Counted from the first letter of the stretch, positions 16,638 through 26,308 are shown. The stretch: DNA of 64,000 bases from Fusobacterium sp. SYSU M8D902 (GCF_040199715.1 NZ_JBEFNA010000003.1:1-64000), one strand, 5' to 3'. Notes: a model not told the origin generated them from the sequence alone. Program-made: numbers and translations.

Positions 16638-17534
16638 ATGTTAGATTTCAGGGTTAGCACGTTTATAGAGTTATGTAGAACAAGGAATTATACTAAAACA
16701 GCTGAGAATTTACATATGACTCAACCAGCTGTGAGTCAACATATTAAATATTTAGAAGAGTTTTATGAATGTAAACTATTTTCTTATAATAAAAAGGTTC
16801 TTTCAATAACTGAGCAGGGAGAAGCATTATATAAATATTTAATCACTATGAGTTCAGATGCCAATAAGATAAAAGCTGAAATTAAAGAGATGGATCCAAG
16901 TAAGAGAACACTTCATTTTGGGGCGACATTTACAATTGGTGAATATATAATACCAAAGATAGTTTCAGCTATTTGTACTGAATATCCAGAGGTAAATATA
17001 TCATTTATAATAAGGGATACAAGTGAGCTTTTAGAAGAATTGAAAAAAGGAAATATAGATTTTGCATTTATAGAGGGATTTTTTGAAAAAACTGAGTATG
17101 AAAACTATCTTTTTTCAAAGGAAAAATTTGTTGGAATATGTGCTGCTAATAATCCGATAGCTACAGAAGTTACAGAGTTTGAGGACATTGTAAAAGAGAG
17201 AATAATATTGAGAGAGAGTGGATCTGGAACAAGAGATATTTTTGAAAAGATACTATATGATAACAATCTATCTTTGAGTAATTTTAGTAAAAAATATGAG
17301 CTTGAGAATATAAGTTTGATAAAAGAGTTGGTAAAAGAGAATAAAGGAATTTCGTTTATATATGAAAGAGCAGTTGAAAAGGAGATAGCAACTAGGAAAA
17401 TTGCTACAATAAATTTACAAAACTTTTTTGAAGAGAGAGAGTTTAATTTTGTATTTTTAAAGGAGAGCATACATAGAGAAGAGTATAAAAGATGGTATGA
17501 TTTTATGAAAAAAGTTTATGACAACTCTAAATAA
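16638..17534 (+). CDS. LysR family transcriptional regulator
   Basis: A 298-residue regulator with an N-terminal winged helix (residues 1-60; TKTAENLHMTQPAVSQHIKYLE) and a periplasmic-binding-like effector domain. It is divergent from the acyl-CoA dehydrogenase (129 nt between starts) and upstream of a dicarboxylate/amino-acid symporter, either of which may be its target. The intergenic region is too AT-rich to assign a LysR box. The effector is unknown. Confidence 0.88.
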   Translation: MLDFRVSTFIELCRTRNYTKTAENLHMTQPAVSQHIKYLEEFYECKLFSYNKKVLSITEQGEALYKYLITMSSDANKIKAEIKEMDPSKRTLHFGATFTIGEYIIPKIVSAICTEYPEVNISFIIRDTSELLEELKKGNIDFAFIEGFFEKTEYENYLFSKEKFVGICAANNPIATEVTEFEDIVKERIILRESGSGTRDIFEKILYDNNLSLSNFSKKYELENISLIKELVKENKGISFIYERAVEKEIATRKIATINLQNFFEEREFNFVFLKESIHREEYKRWYDFMKKVYDNSK

Positions 17535-17565
17535 AAAAATATTTTCAAAAAATTAAAAAATATAA

Positions 17566-17593
17566 TTGCATTTTTAAAATAATGTGTTATACT
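17566..17593 (+). promoter_or_regulatory. Promoter of the dicarboxylate/amino-acid symporter gene
   Basis: TTGCAT (17566-17571) and TATACT (17588-17593) with a 16-nt spacer and a TGt extended -10. The leader of about 60 nt shows no clear fold. Confidence 0.6.
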
Positions 17594-17660
17594 ATTATAG
17601 TAAATATTTTTTATATTTTTATAAAATGAAAATAAAATTTAAATAGAGGTGAACTGTTAA

Positions 17661-18896
17661 ATGAGCAAAAAGATAAACTTGACTACTAAAATTTTTATAG
17701 CTTTGATACTGGGGATAATTACAGGGTTGGTATTACATCCTCTAAAGGACAATGTAATAGTTAATAATTATATTGTAAATTTTGTATTTAATCTATTAGG
17801 AAATGGATTTATAAGAGCTATAAGAATGGTGGTTGTACCATTGGTACTGTGCTCATTGGTTATTGGAGCTGCTGGAATAGAGGATGTTACTAAGTTAGGA
17901 AGAATAGGGATAAAAACATTGACATTTTACCTTTCAACAACAGCAGTTGCAGTTGTATTAGCTTTAGTTGGAGGAAATATCATAAATCCTGGTAGAGGTG
18001 TTAATATAGGAGAGATTGCAACATCAGAGGTAACTATAGCTAAAACTAAACCTTTTGTAGATATACTACTAGATATGATTCCTATAAATCCTGCTGAAGC
18101 TATGGCGAATGGAAATATGTTACAGATCATAGTTTTTGCTATATTGGTAGGGATTGCAATATCACTTTTAGGAAGTAAAGCTGACAATATCAAAAGAATA
18201 TTTGAAGAAGGAAATGCATTGAGTTTAAAATTGGTTGAGATGATAATGATATTCGCTCCTTTAGGGGTTTATGGGTTGATATCTAAAACATTTACAACAT
18301 TAGGTTATGTTGCATTACTACCTCTTTTCAAATACTTTATAGGTGTTGTAATAATCTTAGCACTTCACTGTTTAATCACTTACCAAGGGATATTGGTTCT
18401 TTTTGGAAAGTATAATCCAATGAAATTTTTTAAGAATTTTGCTCCAACTATGATGGTTGGTTTCTCTACAGCTTCAAGTAGTGCTTGTCTACCTTCATCA
18501 TTAAAATCAATGCAGGAAAATTTTGGAGTATCTAAAGCCATATCATCATTTACAATTCCATTGGGAAATACTATAAACATGGATGGAACAGCAGTAATGC
18601 AGGGAGTAGCAACTATCTTTATTGCACAGATATATGGAATAGATTTAACAATGGGAAATTATATAACAATAATACTTACAGCTACATTAGCTTCTATAGG
18701 AACAGCAGGAGTTCCAGGTGTAGGTGTGATTATGTTGGGAATGGTTTTGGTACAGATAGGACTTCCACTTGAAGGAATAGGACTTGTAATGGGAATTGAT
18801 AGATTTGTAGATATGTTTAGAACAATGGTAAATGTAACTGGAGATGCAGTTTGTACTATTGTAATAGCTAAAACAGAGGGTGAAGAGTTAAAATAA
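17661..18896 (+). CDS. Dicarboxylate/amino acid:cation symporter (GltP/GltT type, DAACS family)
   Basis: A 411-residue transporter with the two family hallmarks: the serine-rich hairpin STASSSACLPSS and the NMDGTA motif of the seventh helix. Homologues take up glutamate, aspartate, serine or C4-dicarboxylates with Na+ or H+. Glutamate is a plausible substrate for a fermenting fusobacterium, but the serine-rich motif alone does not decide it. It is a single gene with its own promoter, downstream of a LysR gene. Confidence 0.92.
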   Translation: MSKKINLTTKIFIALILGIITGLVLHPLKDNVIVNNYIVNFVFNLLGNGFIRAIRMVVVPLVLCSLVIGAAGIEDVTKLGRIGIKTLTFYLSTTAVAVVLALVGGNIINPGRGVNIGEIATSEVTIAKTKPFVDILLDMIPINPAEAMANGNMLQIIVFAILVGIAISLLGSKADNIKRIFEEGNALSLKLVEMIMIFAPLGVYGLISKTFTTLGYVALLPLFKYFIGVVIILALHCLITYQGILVLFGKYNPMKFFKNFAPTMMVGFSTASSSACLPSSLKSMQENFGVSKAISSFTIPLGNTINMDGTAVMQGVATIFIAQIYGIDLTMGNYITIILTATLASIGTAGVPGVGVIMLGMVLVQIGLPLEGIGLVMGIDRFVDMFRTMVNVTGDAVCTIVIAKTEGEELK

Positions 18897-18910
18897 ATTT
18901 TTAAAAATAA

Positions 18911-18987
18911 AGAGCAGATTTTATAACTCATTGAAATTAACTTAGGAGTTTTATTTTAATGATTATATTGATTATCTGCTCTTTTTA
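18911..18987. terminator. Large-loop hairpin between convergent genes
   Basis: AGAGCAGAT (18911-18919) pairs perfectly with ATCTGCTCT (18974-18982), followed by T5. The 54-nt intervening segment contains a secondary imperfect stem (ATAACTC with GAGTTTTAT). It should terminate the symporter gene and may also serve the minus-strand gene at 19010. The loop is long for a plain terminator. Confidence 0.7.
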
Positions 18988-19009
18988 TTATTCTTAAATT
19001 TATTCTATT

Positions 19010-19204
19010 CTAAATTTTAGGAGAGAACTTAGTTAAAAATTCCTCTTTCTCTCTTACAAAAAGTTTTCCTTCAGCTTCCTTACAAATGTAGACAACTACA
19101 ATTAAACCGTCTCTTTCATTAGTACAGTCAATAGCTTCTTTTATAACTTGATACTCTCTCTTGTTTTTATTGTTTATCCATATAGAGTTTTCTTTAATAG
19201 ACAT
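19010..19204 (-). CDS. Small DUF1653-like protein
   Basis: A 64-residue soluble protein. The pattern EYQVIKEAIDCTN, then VVVY, GKLFVRE and EFL resembles the short DUF1653 fold, which has no established function. Its ATG overlaps the stop codon of the DUF1847 gene by one base (TAATG), so the two are translationally coupled. Assignment to DUF1653 is by pattern only. Confidence 0.65.
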   Translation of the reverse strand: MSIKENSIWINNKNKREYQVIKEAIDCTNERDGLIVVVYICKEAEGKLFVREKEEFLTKFSPKI

Positions 19205-19842
19205 TAATTTTCTCCCTTGTTAAAAAGTTTTTTATTATAGTATGAATTTGAAGTGTAGATAGCAGCTAGAGGATTGTGTCCAAGTACTCTGTCTTTGACA
19301 GCGAATACAGTAACTGGTGCTTCAGAATATTTGATGAATAAGCTATCGTGTCCTACACAAAGTCCCAATAGAATATTTAGATCTGTTTTTCTTTCATTTA
19401 AAAGTTTAGCTTGCCCAATAGGATTGCACATAGGTTCAAATTCACAATATGGTCTAACTTGATGATCTCTATCTATATTGAGTAGTTCCTTGCTAATACT
19501 TCCATTTTTACAGATTAAAGACTCCACTACAAAACCGTGATATCTCAAGATATTAGCAAAAGTTTGAGCTTCCTTAGATAATCCAATACAGAATGCCAAA
19601 CCTAATTTTTTAAAATTACATTTTTGAGCAAAAAGTATAATCTCTTGAACTCTAGTAAGTTGACAGTACCCTTCAGCTTCAACAAGAGCAGAGTTATGAG
19701 CTAATTTCATATTTTCCTCTTCAAGATAGTATTGTTTTAACTCCTGAATTTTTTCAAGTTCTCTACAAGGGCAGTTGCTAGGAGCCTTTGTTAAATCACC
19801 AGTTCTACAAGCATGTATTTGACATGAATCACAAGTATACAT
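19204..19842 (-). CDS. DUF1847 cysteine-rich protein
   Basis: A 212-residue protein with the DUF1847 arrangement: a cysteine cluster at the N-terminus (CDSCQIHAC then NCPC, residues 4-27), and further conserved cysteines in FCIGLS, LICKNG and EFEPMCNPIGQA. The pattern suggests metal or Fe-S binding; the function is unknown. The family is common in anaerobes. The ATG at 19842 follows GGAGG, so an extended upstream frame to 19911 is rejected. It is cotranscribed with the small gene at 19010. Confidence 0.85.
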   Translation of the reverse strand: MYTCDSCQIHACRTGDLTKAPSNCPCRELEKIQELKQYYLEEENMKLAHNSALVEAEGYCQLTRVQEIILFAQKCNFKKLGLAFCIGLSKEAQTFANILRYHGFVVESLICKNGSISKELLNIDRDHQVRPYCEFEPMCNPIGQAKLLNERKTDLNILLGLCVGHDSLFIKYSEAPVTVFAVKDRVLGHNPLAAIYTSNSYYNKKLFNKGEN

Positions 19843-19986
19843 AAAAATCTCCTCCTTAAATTTAAAGTAATAACTACTTACTATTATATAACATAAAAAA
19901 AATTTTACCAAAAAAGATTGATATATATTATAAAAAAAGTTATAATGAAGAAATATAGAGGAAATAAAAAAAAATGGAGGGAAAAA

Positions 19987-20802
19987 ATGAACTTAGTAGT
20001 AGCAGAATTTTTAAACAAATTATTTCTTTTCTTACCAACATTAATAGTGAGAGGAGTTATCTTAATAGTCGTAGTTACAGTATGGCCAAAATTAGTTGAG
20101 GTTTTAATCACAACATATAAAAAGATGTTAAAAAGAAAAAATGTGGATCCTTTATTAGAGAGTTTTACAAGCTCTATGTTAAAAACTTTATTGTACATAG
20201 TTTTATTCTTTTTAATAATTGGAATAGCAGGAGTTAAAGCAACTTCTCTTATAACTGTTTTAGGAACAGCAGGTTTAGCTGTTGGTTTGGCATTACAGGG
20301 AAGTTTAGCAAACTTAGCTGGAGGATTATTGATACTATTTTTTAAACCATTTACAAAAGATGAGTATATAGTAGCTAATGGTGGAATTGAAGGGACAGTA
20401 GATAAGATACAAATACTTTATACAATTTTAACAACTGTAGATAATAGAGTTATAATTGTTCCAAATAGCCAATTAGCAAATAATGCTATAACAAATGTTT
20501 CAAGAAATCCAGAGAGAAGATTGGATATGGTTTTCTCTGTATCATATGATACTTCAACTGATAAAGTAAAAGAGATATTAAATAGAATTGCAAATGAACA
20601 TCCAGCAGTGTTAAAAGATAAGCCAGTTAATATTAGAATGAGTGTTCAAAATGCAAGTTCACTTGATTTTATATTTAGAGTATGGGTAAAGAAAGAGAAC
20701 TATTGGGACGCAAAATTTGACTTTACAGAGATTGTAAAAGCAGAATTTGATGCAAATAATATAGAGATTCCATATCAAAAAATCGATATTTACAGAAAAT
20801 AA
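19987..20802 (+). CDS. Small-conductance mechanosensitive channel, MscS family (copy 1)
   Basis: A 271-residue MscS-type channel: three N-terminal hydrophobic segments, the pore-lining third helix with alternating Gly/Ala (GTAGLAVGLALQGSLANLAGG) and a cytoplasmic beta domain (VDNRVIIVPNSQLANNAI). It releases solutes on hypo-osmotic shock. The ATG at 19987 follows GGAGGG; a longer frame starting at 19918 lacks a ribosome binding site. A second paralogue lies at 56092. Confidence 0.92.
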   Translation: MNLVVAEFLNKLFLFLPTLIVRGVILIVVVTVWPKLVEVLITTYKKMLKRKNVDPLLESFTSSMLKTLLYIVLFFLIIGIAGVKATSLITVLGTAGLAVGLALQGSLANLAGGLLILFFKPFTKDEYIVANGGIEGTVDKIQILYTILTTVDNRVIIVPNSQLANNAITNVSRNPERRLDMVFSVSYDTSTDKVKEILNRIANEHPAVLKDKPVNIRMSVQNASSLDFIFRVWVKKENYWDAKFDFTEIVKAEFDANNIEIPYQKIDIYRK

Positions 20803-20820
20803 AATTATTTTTAAAAACTA

Positions 20821-20850
20821 TTTACAAATTTTAATATTTTGTGCTATAAT
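20821..20850 (+). promoter_or_regulatory. Promoter of guaB
   Basis: TTTACA (20821-20826) and TATAAT (20845-20850), 18-nt spacer, with a TGc extended -10. The leader of about 65 nt has no purine-riboswitch core. Confidence 0.65.
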
Positions 20851-20921
20851 ATCTGAAATTTAAAAAAATTTTAGTGGTGTTCTTAATTAGTCTATATTTT
20901 ATATATTAAAAGGAGTTGCAA

Positions 20922-22376
20922 ATGAACGGAAAAATAGTAAAAGAGGCAATAACATTTGATGATGTATTGCTAATACCAGCAAAATCAGAAGTATTACCAC
21001 ATGAGGTAAGCTTAAAAACAAGACTTACAAAGGATATCGTATTAAATGTACCTATTCTAAGTGCAGCTATGGATACAGTTACAGAATCAGACTTAGCCAT
21101 TGCTTTAGCAAGACAAGGTGGAATTGGATTTATACACAAAAATATGAGCATTGAAGATCAAGCTGCAGAAGTAGATAGAGTAAAAAGAATTGAAAGTGGA
21201 ATGATCAGAAATCCAGTTACTTTAACAGCTGATTGTACAGTTGGACAAGCAGAGGATTTAATGAGAAGATATAAAATCTCTGGATTACCTGTAATAGAGG
21301 GTGAAGGAAAACTTATCGGTATAGTAACAAACAGAGATATAAAATACCATACAGATATGGAGCAACTAGTTGGAGATATAATGACAAAGGAAAATCTTAT
21401 AACTGCTCCAGTAGGAACAACTTTAGATCAAGCTAAAGAGATCTTACTATCAAACAGAATAGAAAAATTACCAATAACAGATGAGAATGGATATTTAAAA
21501 GGGTTAATCACAATAAAAGATATTGATAACTTAGCTGAATATCCAAATGCTTGTAAAGATTCACATGGAACTTTAAGAGTAGGAGCAGCAGTAGGAATAG
21601 GTGCTGATACATTAGAGAGAGTAACTGCACTAGTAAAAGCAGGAGTAGACATAATAACAGTAGACTCAGCTCACGGACACTCAGCTGGAGTAATTAGAAA
21701 GATAAGAGAGATTAGAGAAGCTTTTCCTAACCTAAACTTAATAGGAGGAAATATAGTTACAGCTGAAGCTGCATTAGATCTAATAGAGGCAGGAGTAGAC
21801 GCTGTAAAGGTTGGAATTGGACCAGGATCTATCTGTACAACAAGAGTTGTAGCAGGAGTAGGAGTACCTCAATTAACAGCTGTAAATGATGTTTTCCAAG
21901 TATGTAAAGAGAGAGGAATTGGAGTAATAGCTGATGGTGGAATAAAATTATCTGGAGATATAGTAAAAGCCTTAGCTGCAGGAGCAGATTGTGTAATGCT
22001 AGGTGGATTATTGGCTGGAACAAAAGAAGCACCAGGTGAAGAGATTATTCTTGAAGGAAAAAGATTCAAACTTTATGTTGGAATGGGATCAATAGCAGCA
22101 ATGAAGAGAGGTTCTAAAGATAGATACTTCCAAAATGATGCAAAAAAATTAGTTCCAGAAGGAATAGAGGGACGTATCTCTTACAAAGGAAATTTAAAAG
22201 ATGTTGTATTCCAACTTTGTGGAGGAATTAGAGCAGGTATGGGATACTGTGGAACTCCAACAATAGAGGATCTAAAATTAAATGGTAAATTTATAAAAAT
22301 AACAGGTGCAGGACTAAGAGAGAGTCACCCACATGATATAACTATAACAAAAGAAGCACCTAACTATTCTAAATAA
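20922..22376 (+). CDS. guaB: IMP dehydrogenase
   Basis: A 484-residue enzyme that oxidises IMP to XMP, the committed step to GMP. The catalytic loop [11 protein letters not shown] carries Cys305, and two CBS domains interrupt the barrel at about 95-205. The N-terminal [10 protein letters not shown] motif and C-terminal flap are intact. The ATG at 20922 follows AAGGAG; an in-frame TTG two codons earlier overlaps it. It is a single-gene unit with its own promoter and terminator. Confidence 0.97.
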   Translation: MNGKIVKEAITFDDVLLIPAKSEVLPHEVSLKTRLTKDIVLNVPILSAAMDTVTESDLAIALARQGGIGFIHKNMSIEDQAAEVDRVKRIESGMIRNPVTLTADCTVGQAEDLMRRYKISGLPVIEGEGKLIGIVTNRDIKYHTDMEQLVGDIMTKENLITAPVGTTLDQAKEILLSNRIEKLPITDENGYLKGLITIKDIDNLAEYPNACKDSHGTLRVGAAVGIGADTLERVTALVKAGVDIITVDSAHGHSAGVIRKIREIREAFPNLNLIGGNIVTAEAALDLIEAGVDAVKVGIGPGSICTTRVVAGVGVPQLTAVNDVFQVCKERGIGVIADGGIKLSGDIVKALAAGADCVMLGGLLAGTKEAPGEEIILEGKRFKLYVGMGSIAAMKRGSKDRYFQNDAKKLVPEGIEGRISYKGNLKDVVFQLCGGIRAGMGYCGTPTIEDLKLNGKFIKITGAGLRESHPHDITITKEAPNYSK

Positions 22377-22393
22377 AATAGATAGAGAGAAAT

Positions 22394-22436
22394 GGGAAAA
22401 CAGTCACTTAAGTGATTCTGTTTTCCCTATTTTTTT
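22394..22436 (+). terminator. Terminator after guaB
   Basis: GGGAAAACAG (22394-22403) pairs with CTGTTTTCCC (22418-22427), with an inner stem TCACT / AGTGA, then T-rich sequence. Confidence 0.92.
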
Positions 22437-22556
22437 GGAAGAGTAAAAAAATTGTGTATAAAATTGAGATTTCACTTAAATAAGTAAAATATATATTAAA
22501 ATTTCATAAAAAAAATAGTATAATAAATAGTATATATTTTTAAAAAGGAGAAGAGA

Positions 22557-23249
22557 GTGAAAAGAGGAATTGTAATCATATTAAATGTTGTTGTTTCAAT
22601 GCTACTGTTTGGATCTGAATTTAAAGAGATGGTTCCATTAGAGAATAAATCTGCTATAAAAAAAGAAGAGGTAAGAGTAGAGGAGAAAAAAGAGCCAGAA
22701 GTAAAAAAAATAGAAGATGTAAAGGATAAAGTTAGAATAGAAGATCTATCTGTAAAAAGAGTTGGAAATGATGGAAAAATATATGCTGGAGATGAAAAAA
22801 CTGCCTATACAGGTAAACTTGCTCTATTTTTAGGGGATATAGTAGAGTATACAGAGTCATATGTAGATGGAGTATTAGAAGGTCCTAAGATATGGTATTC
22901 AGACAGTGGTACTGTGGTACTGGAAGAGAGTTATAAGGATAATAAGGTTGAAGGAGAGCAGAGAGCTTATTATGAAGATGGAAAGTTAAAATCAATTGTA
23001 GTTTATAAAAATGATAAGGTTATCAGTTTGGAATCTTTTGCCAGAGATGGAAAGATATTGTATAAGAGTGACTTAAGTAAGGGAACAGGAATATGGAAGT
23101 ATTTTTGGGAGAATGGACAGATTTTAGAAGAGGGAAAATATAAGAATTGGAAAAAAGATGGTGTTTGGGTAAAATATCGTGAAAACGGAGAAGTAGACGT
23201 AACTACAACTTATAATGATGGAAAATTAGTTAGTCAAGTGTGGGGATAG
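22557..23249 (+). CDS. Exported MORN-repeat protein
   Basis: A 230-residue protein with a signal peptide (residues about 1-20), a lysine/glutamate-rich linker (about 25-65) and repeated Y/W-x-DG-x-L motifs of the MORN_2 type (YVDGVLEGPKIWY, YYEDGKLKSI, YFWENGQILEEG, YRENGEV). Such proteins are abundant in fusobacteria, and function is mostly unknown. It starts with GTG after AAGGAG. The next gene starts one base after its stop, so it heads a long operon. Confidence 0.8.
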   Translation: MKRGIVIILNVVVSMLLFGSEFKEMVPLENKSAIKKEEVRVEEKKEPEVKKIEDVKDKVRIEDLSVKRVGNDGKIYAGDEKTAYTGKLALFLGDIVEYTESYVDGVLEGPKIWYSDSGTVVLEESYKDNKVEGEQRAYYEDGKLKSIVVYKNDKVISLESFARDGKILYKSDLSKGTGIWKYFWENGQILEEGKYKNWKKDGVWVKYRENGEVDVTTTYNDGKLVSQVWG

Positions 23250-23250
23250 A

Positions 23251-24102
23251 ATGGATATAAGATCAATTGAAAAAACAGAGAAGTTTGGTTACATGTTCTA
23301 TGTAAAATATAGTGGAACAAAGTTTCAATCATTTGATGAGATGGCAGGAAAGAGAAGTGTAAAGGGTTACTTTAGAGAAGTGATGGAGAAGGTAGGATTT
23401 AGCTGGGCAAAGGGAGTACAGCAAGCTGGAAGAACAGATGCTGAGGTGAGTGCTACAGAAAATATCCTCTATGTAAGTAGTAATTACAGTGGAGACAAGA
23501 GGGAGTTACAGGATAGATTTAATGAGTTATCCAATGGTGATTTAAAAGTTACAATGATAAAGAAAACACTTCCAAATCTAGTTTTTCCTGAATGTATAAA
23601 AAGAAGAGAGTATATCTACGAGTATCCTAGAAAGAGAGTAAAAAATACTCTTGAAGAGATAGAAAATTTATGTAAAAAGCTTTCTGGAAAATATGATGTA
23701 AGCGAGTTTACTGATAAGAAAGGCTTGGAGTTAAAGGAGCATATTAGACAGGTAGAGATAAATTATAGAGATGGAAAACTATACTTTTCTGGAAACTCTT
23801 TTATGCCAAAACAGGTTAGAATGATGTCAGGCTATATTTTAACAGGAAAAAAAGAGGCAATAGAAGGAAAATATCTTACTCTTAGTAAGATTATATTAGA
23901 AGATGAATTAAAGAGAAATATCTTTGAAGAGATCAGTGATCTAAAGATAGAGAGTGTTGAAAAGATAGAGAGTAATGCTGACAGAAGTATCTATATATTT
24001 TATACCCTAAAGAGTAAAAAGGGAGAGTTAATAGGTAAAAATGGAAAAAATATCAAAGCTCTTAAGAAAACTTATGGAACTATAGTTGTGAGAGAGATAT
24101 GA
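23251..24102 (+). CDS. TruA-like tRNA pseudouridine synthase with a KH-like C-terminal tail
   Basis: A 283-residue protein. The catalytic motif GRTDAEVSA (residues 60-68, Asp63) matches TruA GRTDAGVHA apart from the Glu and Ser. A shortened second half keeps FSGNSFMPKQVRMMSGYIL, equivalent to the TruA C-domain. The last 26 residues (258-283) contain GELIGKNGKNIKAL, a GxxG loop as in KH RNA-binding domains. It should convert uridine to pseudouridine in an RNA. The divergence from canonical TruA and the tail make the exact target uncertain. It overlaps the next gene by 4 nt. Confidence 0.75.
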   Translation: MDIRSIEKTEKFGYMFYVKYSGTKFQSFDEMAGKRSVKGYFREVMEKVGFSWAKGVQQAGRTDAEVSATENILYVSSNYSGDKRELQDRFNELSNGDLKVTMIKKTLPNLVFPECIKRREYIYEYPRKRVKNTLEEIENLCKKLSGKYDVSEFTDKKGLELKEHIRQVEINYRDGKLYFSGNSFMPKQVRMMSGYILTGKKEAIEGKYLTLSKIILEDELKRNIFEEISDLKIESVEKIESNADRSIYIFYTLKSKKGELIGKNGKNIKALKKTYGTIVVREI

Positions 24103-24518
24103 TAGCTAGAATAAGGCAGGGATTGTTATTTATATTTGGAAGATATAAAGAGGAATGGAACAATGAGATAAAAAGAGTCTTAACACCAGAGGAGTATGAG
24201 ATATTTAAAAATATGAGTAGATATGATAGGATACACTCCTTTAGATTGTACAGATTGGTAAAAGATGATGAGCTTTTAGGTGATAAGAGGTTGTATCAAA
24301 AATTAGCTCTATTGCACGACTGTGGAAAGTATAATGCTTCTTTATACAGAAGGGTAAAGAAAGTTTTGATTGGAGAGAAGAGTTTAGAGAATCATAGCGA
24401 AATCTCTTATGAAAAATTAAAAAATATAGATATGGAGTTAGCAAAATTGGCAAGAGAACATCACTCTAGTTCAAAGGATATATATTTAAAAAGATTTCAA
24501 AAGTTAGATGATGAGTAG
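24099..24518 (+). CDS. Small HD-domain hydrolase
   Basis: A 139-residue protein with the HD metal-site residues visible in HSFRLYR, LLHDCGKY and AREHHSS. HD domains of this size act as phosphohydrolases on nucleotides or signalling molecules. Its ATG overlaps the stop of the TruA-like gene (ATGA), which indicates translational coupling and perhaps a linked role. The substrate is unknown. Confidence 0.8.
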   Translation: MIARIRQGLLFIFGRYKEEWNNEIKRVLTPEEYEIFKNMSRYDRIHSFRLYRLVKDDELLGDKRLYQKLALLHDCGKYNASLYRRVKKVLIGEKSLENHSEISYEKLKNIDMELAKLAREHHSSSKDIYLKRFQKLDDE

Positions 24519-24532
24519 ATTAAGGAGATGTA

Positions 24533-26290
24533 ATGAGAGTAGATTTAGATAAATATTTATTAAAAGTAGAGAAACCGGGACAGTATCTGGGGAATGAGAT
24601 CAATAGTATTCACAAGGAGAAGTTTGATGCTAGAATGTGTCTGTTTTTCCCAGATATATATGAAGTAGGAATGTCAAACTTAGGAATAAGAATACTGTAT
24701 AGTATTTTAAATAGAGTGGAAGGATTCTCATTAGAGAGAGGGTTTTCACCTATGGAAGATATGGAAAAGATTATGAGAGAGAACGGTGTTCCAATGTTCT
24801 CATTAGAGAGTAAGACACCTTTAAAAGAGTTTGATGTAGTTGGATTTTCACTCTCTTATGAGATGTGTTATCCAAATGTATTGAATGCTTTAGACTTAGC
24901 AGGAATACCTTTGAGAAGAGAGGATAGAGGAGAGGAGTATCCGTTGATAATGGCAGGTGGTACTTGTATGGTAAACCCTATTCCTATGGAAAAATTCTTA
25001 GACTTTATAGTTATTGGAGATGGAGAAGAGGTAATGACTAAGATTGCTAAGATCTTAGTTGAAAATAAAGACAGGAGCAAGGTTGAAAAGCTAGAACTTA
25101 TAAAGGACTTTGATGGAGTTTATGTTCCTTCAATACATAAGAGAGATAAAAAGATTAAGAGATCAATTGTAAGTAATTTAGATGATGTAGAGTACTATGA
25201 AGATCAGATAGTACCATATATAAATATAGTACATGATAGAGCAACTGTAGAGATACAGAGAGGATGTTCTAGAGGGTGTAGATTCTGTCAGGCTGGAATT
25301 GTTTACAGACCTGTTAGAGAGAGAAGTTTAGACAAAAATGTTGAATTGATAGAGAGAATGATAAAAAATACTGGTTATGGAGAGGTATCACTCTCTTCAC
25401 TAAGTAGTAGTGATTATAGTAAAATTGATAATTTGATTAAAATTATAAAAGATAGATATGATCATAGAAACTTAGGTATATCTCTACCTTCACTTAGAAT
25501 GAATACACATTCTGTAGAGGTAGCTGAAGATATCAGTGGTGGTAAAAGAACAGGATTTACATTTGCACCAGAAGCTGGATCACAAAGAATGAGAGATATT
25601 ATAAATAAAGGTGTAAATGAAGAAGATGTATTAGAAACAGCAGAAGCTGCAGTTAGAGGTGGTTGGGAGACATTAAAATTCTATTTTATGATAGGACTTC
25701 CATTTGAAACTGATGAAGATGTAAAAGCGATATATGATTTAGCTAAAAAAGTTGTGGATAAGTGTAGACCAATAAATAAGAGATTAAATGTTACAGTTAG
25801 TGTTTCAAACTTTGTACCAAAACCTCATACACCATTCCAATGGGCAGAGCAGATGAACTTTGAAGAGATGAAGAGAAAACACACTATGTTAAGAGATCTA
25901 TTTAGAGGGCAGAAAAGTTGCAATTTAAAAATACATGATATGAAAAAATCATACTTAGAGGGATTCCTATCTAGAGGTGATGAAAAAATATCTGACTTAA
26001 TAGAACTTGCTTGGAAAAATGGAGCGAAATTAGATGATTATAAAGATAATTTTAATATCTGGAAAAATGCTATAGAAGAGTTGGGTATGGAGGAGAATGA
26101 GTATTTAAAACCTAGAGATATGGAGAGAGAACTTCCTTGGGATATAGTTGATATAAGTGTAGATAAGGAGTTTTTAAAGAAGGAATTGAAAAAAGCTGAA
26201 GAGGTGGCTTTAACTCCAGAGTGTAGGACTAAGTGTTCAAACTGTGGAATAAGAAAGAGATTTCCAAATTGTATGGTAATAGCAAAATAG
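24533..26290 (+). CDS. B12-binding-like/radical SAM protein (TIGR03960 family)
   Basis: A 585-residue protein with an N-terminal cobalamin-binding-like domain (about 1-200) and a radical SAM core with CSRGCRFC (the three Fe-S cysteines) near residue 240. A cysteine-rich tail (CRTKCSNCG...FPNC) follows. The family is widespread, often next to a DUF2344 protein or ribonuclease G gene; its reaction is not settled. Neither partner is adjacent here. It begins 15 nt after the HD gene. Confidence 0.88.
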   Translation: MRVDLDKYLLKVEKPGQYLGNEINSIHKEKFDARMCLFFPDIYEVGMSNLGIRILYSILNRVEGFSLERGFSPMEDMEKIMRENGVPMFSLESKTPLKEFDVVGFSLSYEMCYPNVLNALDLAGIPLRREDRGEEYPLIMAGGTCMVNPIPMEKFLDFIVIGDGEEVMTKIAKILVENKDRSKVEKLELIKDFDGVYVPSIHKRDKKIKRSIVSNLDDVEYYEDQIVPYINIVHDRATVEIQRGCSRGCRFCQAGIVYRPVRERSLDKNVELIERMIKNTGYGEVSLSSLSSSDYSKIDNLIKIIKDRYDHRNLGISLPSLRMNTHSVEVAEDISGGKRTGFTFAPEAGSQRMRDIINKGVNEEDVLETAEAAVRGGWETLKFYFMIGLPFETDEDVKAIYDLAKKVVDKCRPINKRLNVTVSVSNFVPKPHTPFQWAEQMNFEEMKRKHTMLRDLFRGQKSCNLKIHDMKKSYLEGFLSRGDEKISDLIELAWKNGAKLDDYKDNFNIWKNAIEELGMEENEYLKPRDMERELPWDIVDISVDKEFLKKELKKAEEVALTPECRTKCSNCGIRKRFPNCMVIAK

Positions 26291-26308
26291 AAGAGATCAG
26301 GAGGAGTT

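Noticed and set aside
20803-20921. Possible purine riboswitch upstream of guaB
   Set aside because: The leader is only about 65 nt, very AT-rich, and shows no three-way junction with the conserved purine-aptamer core.
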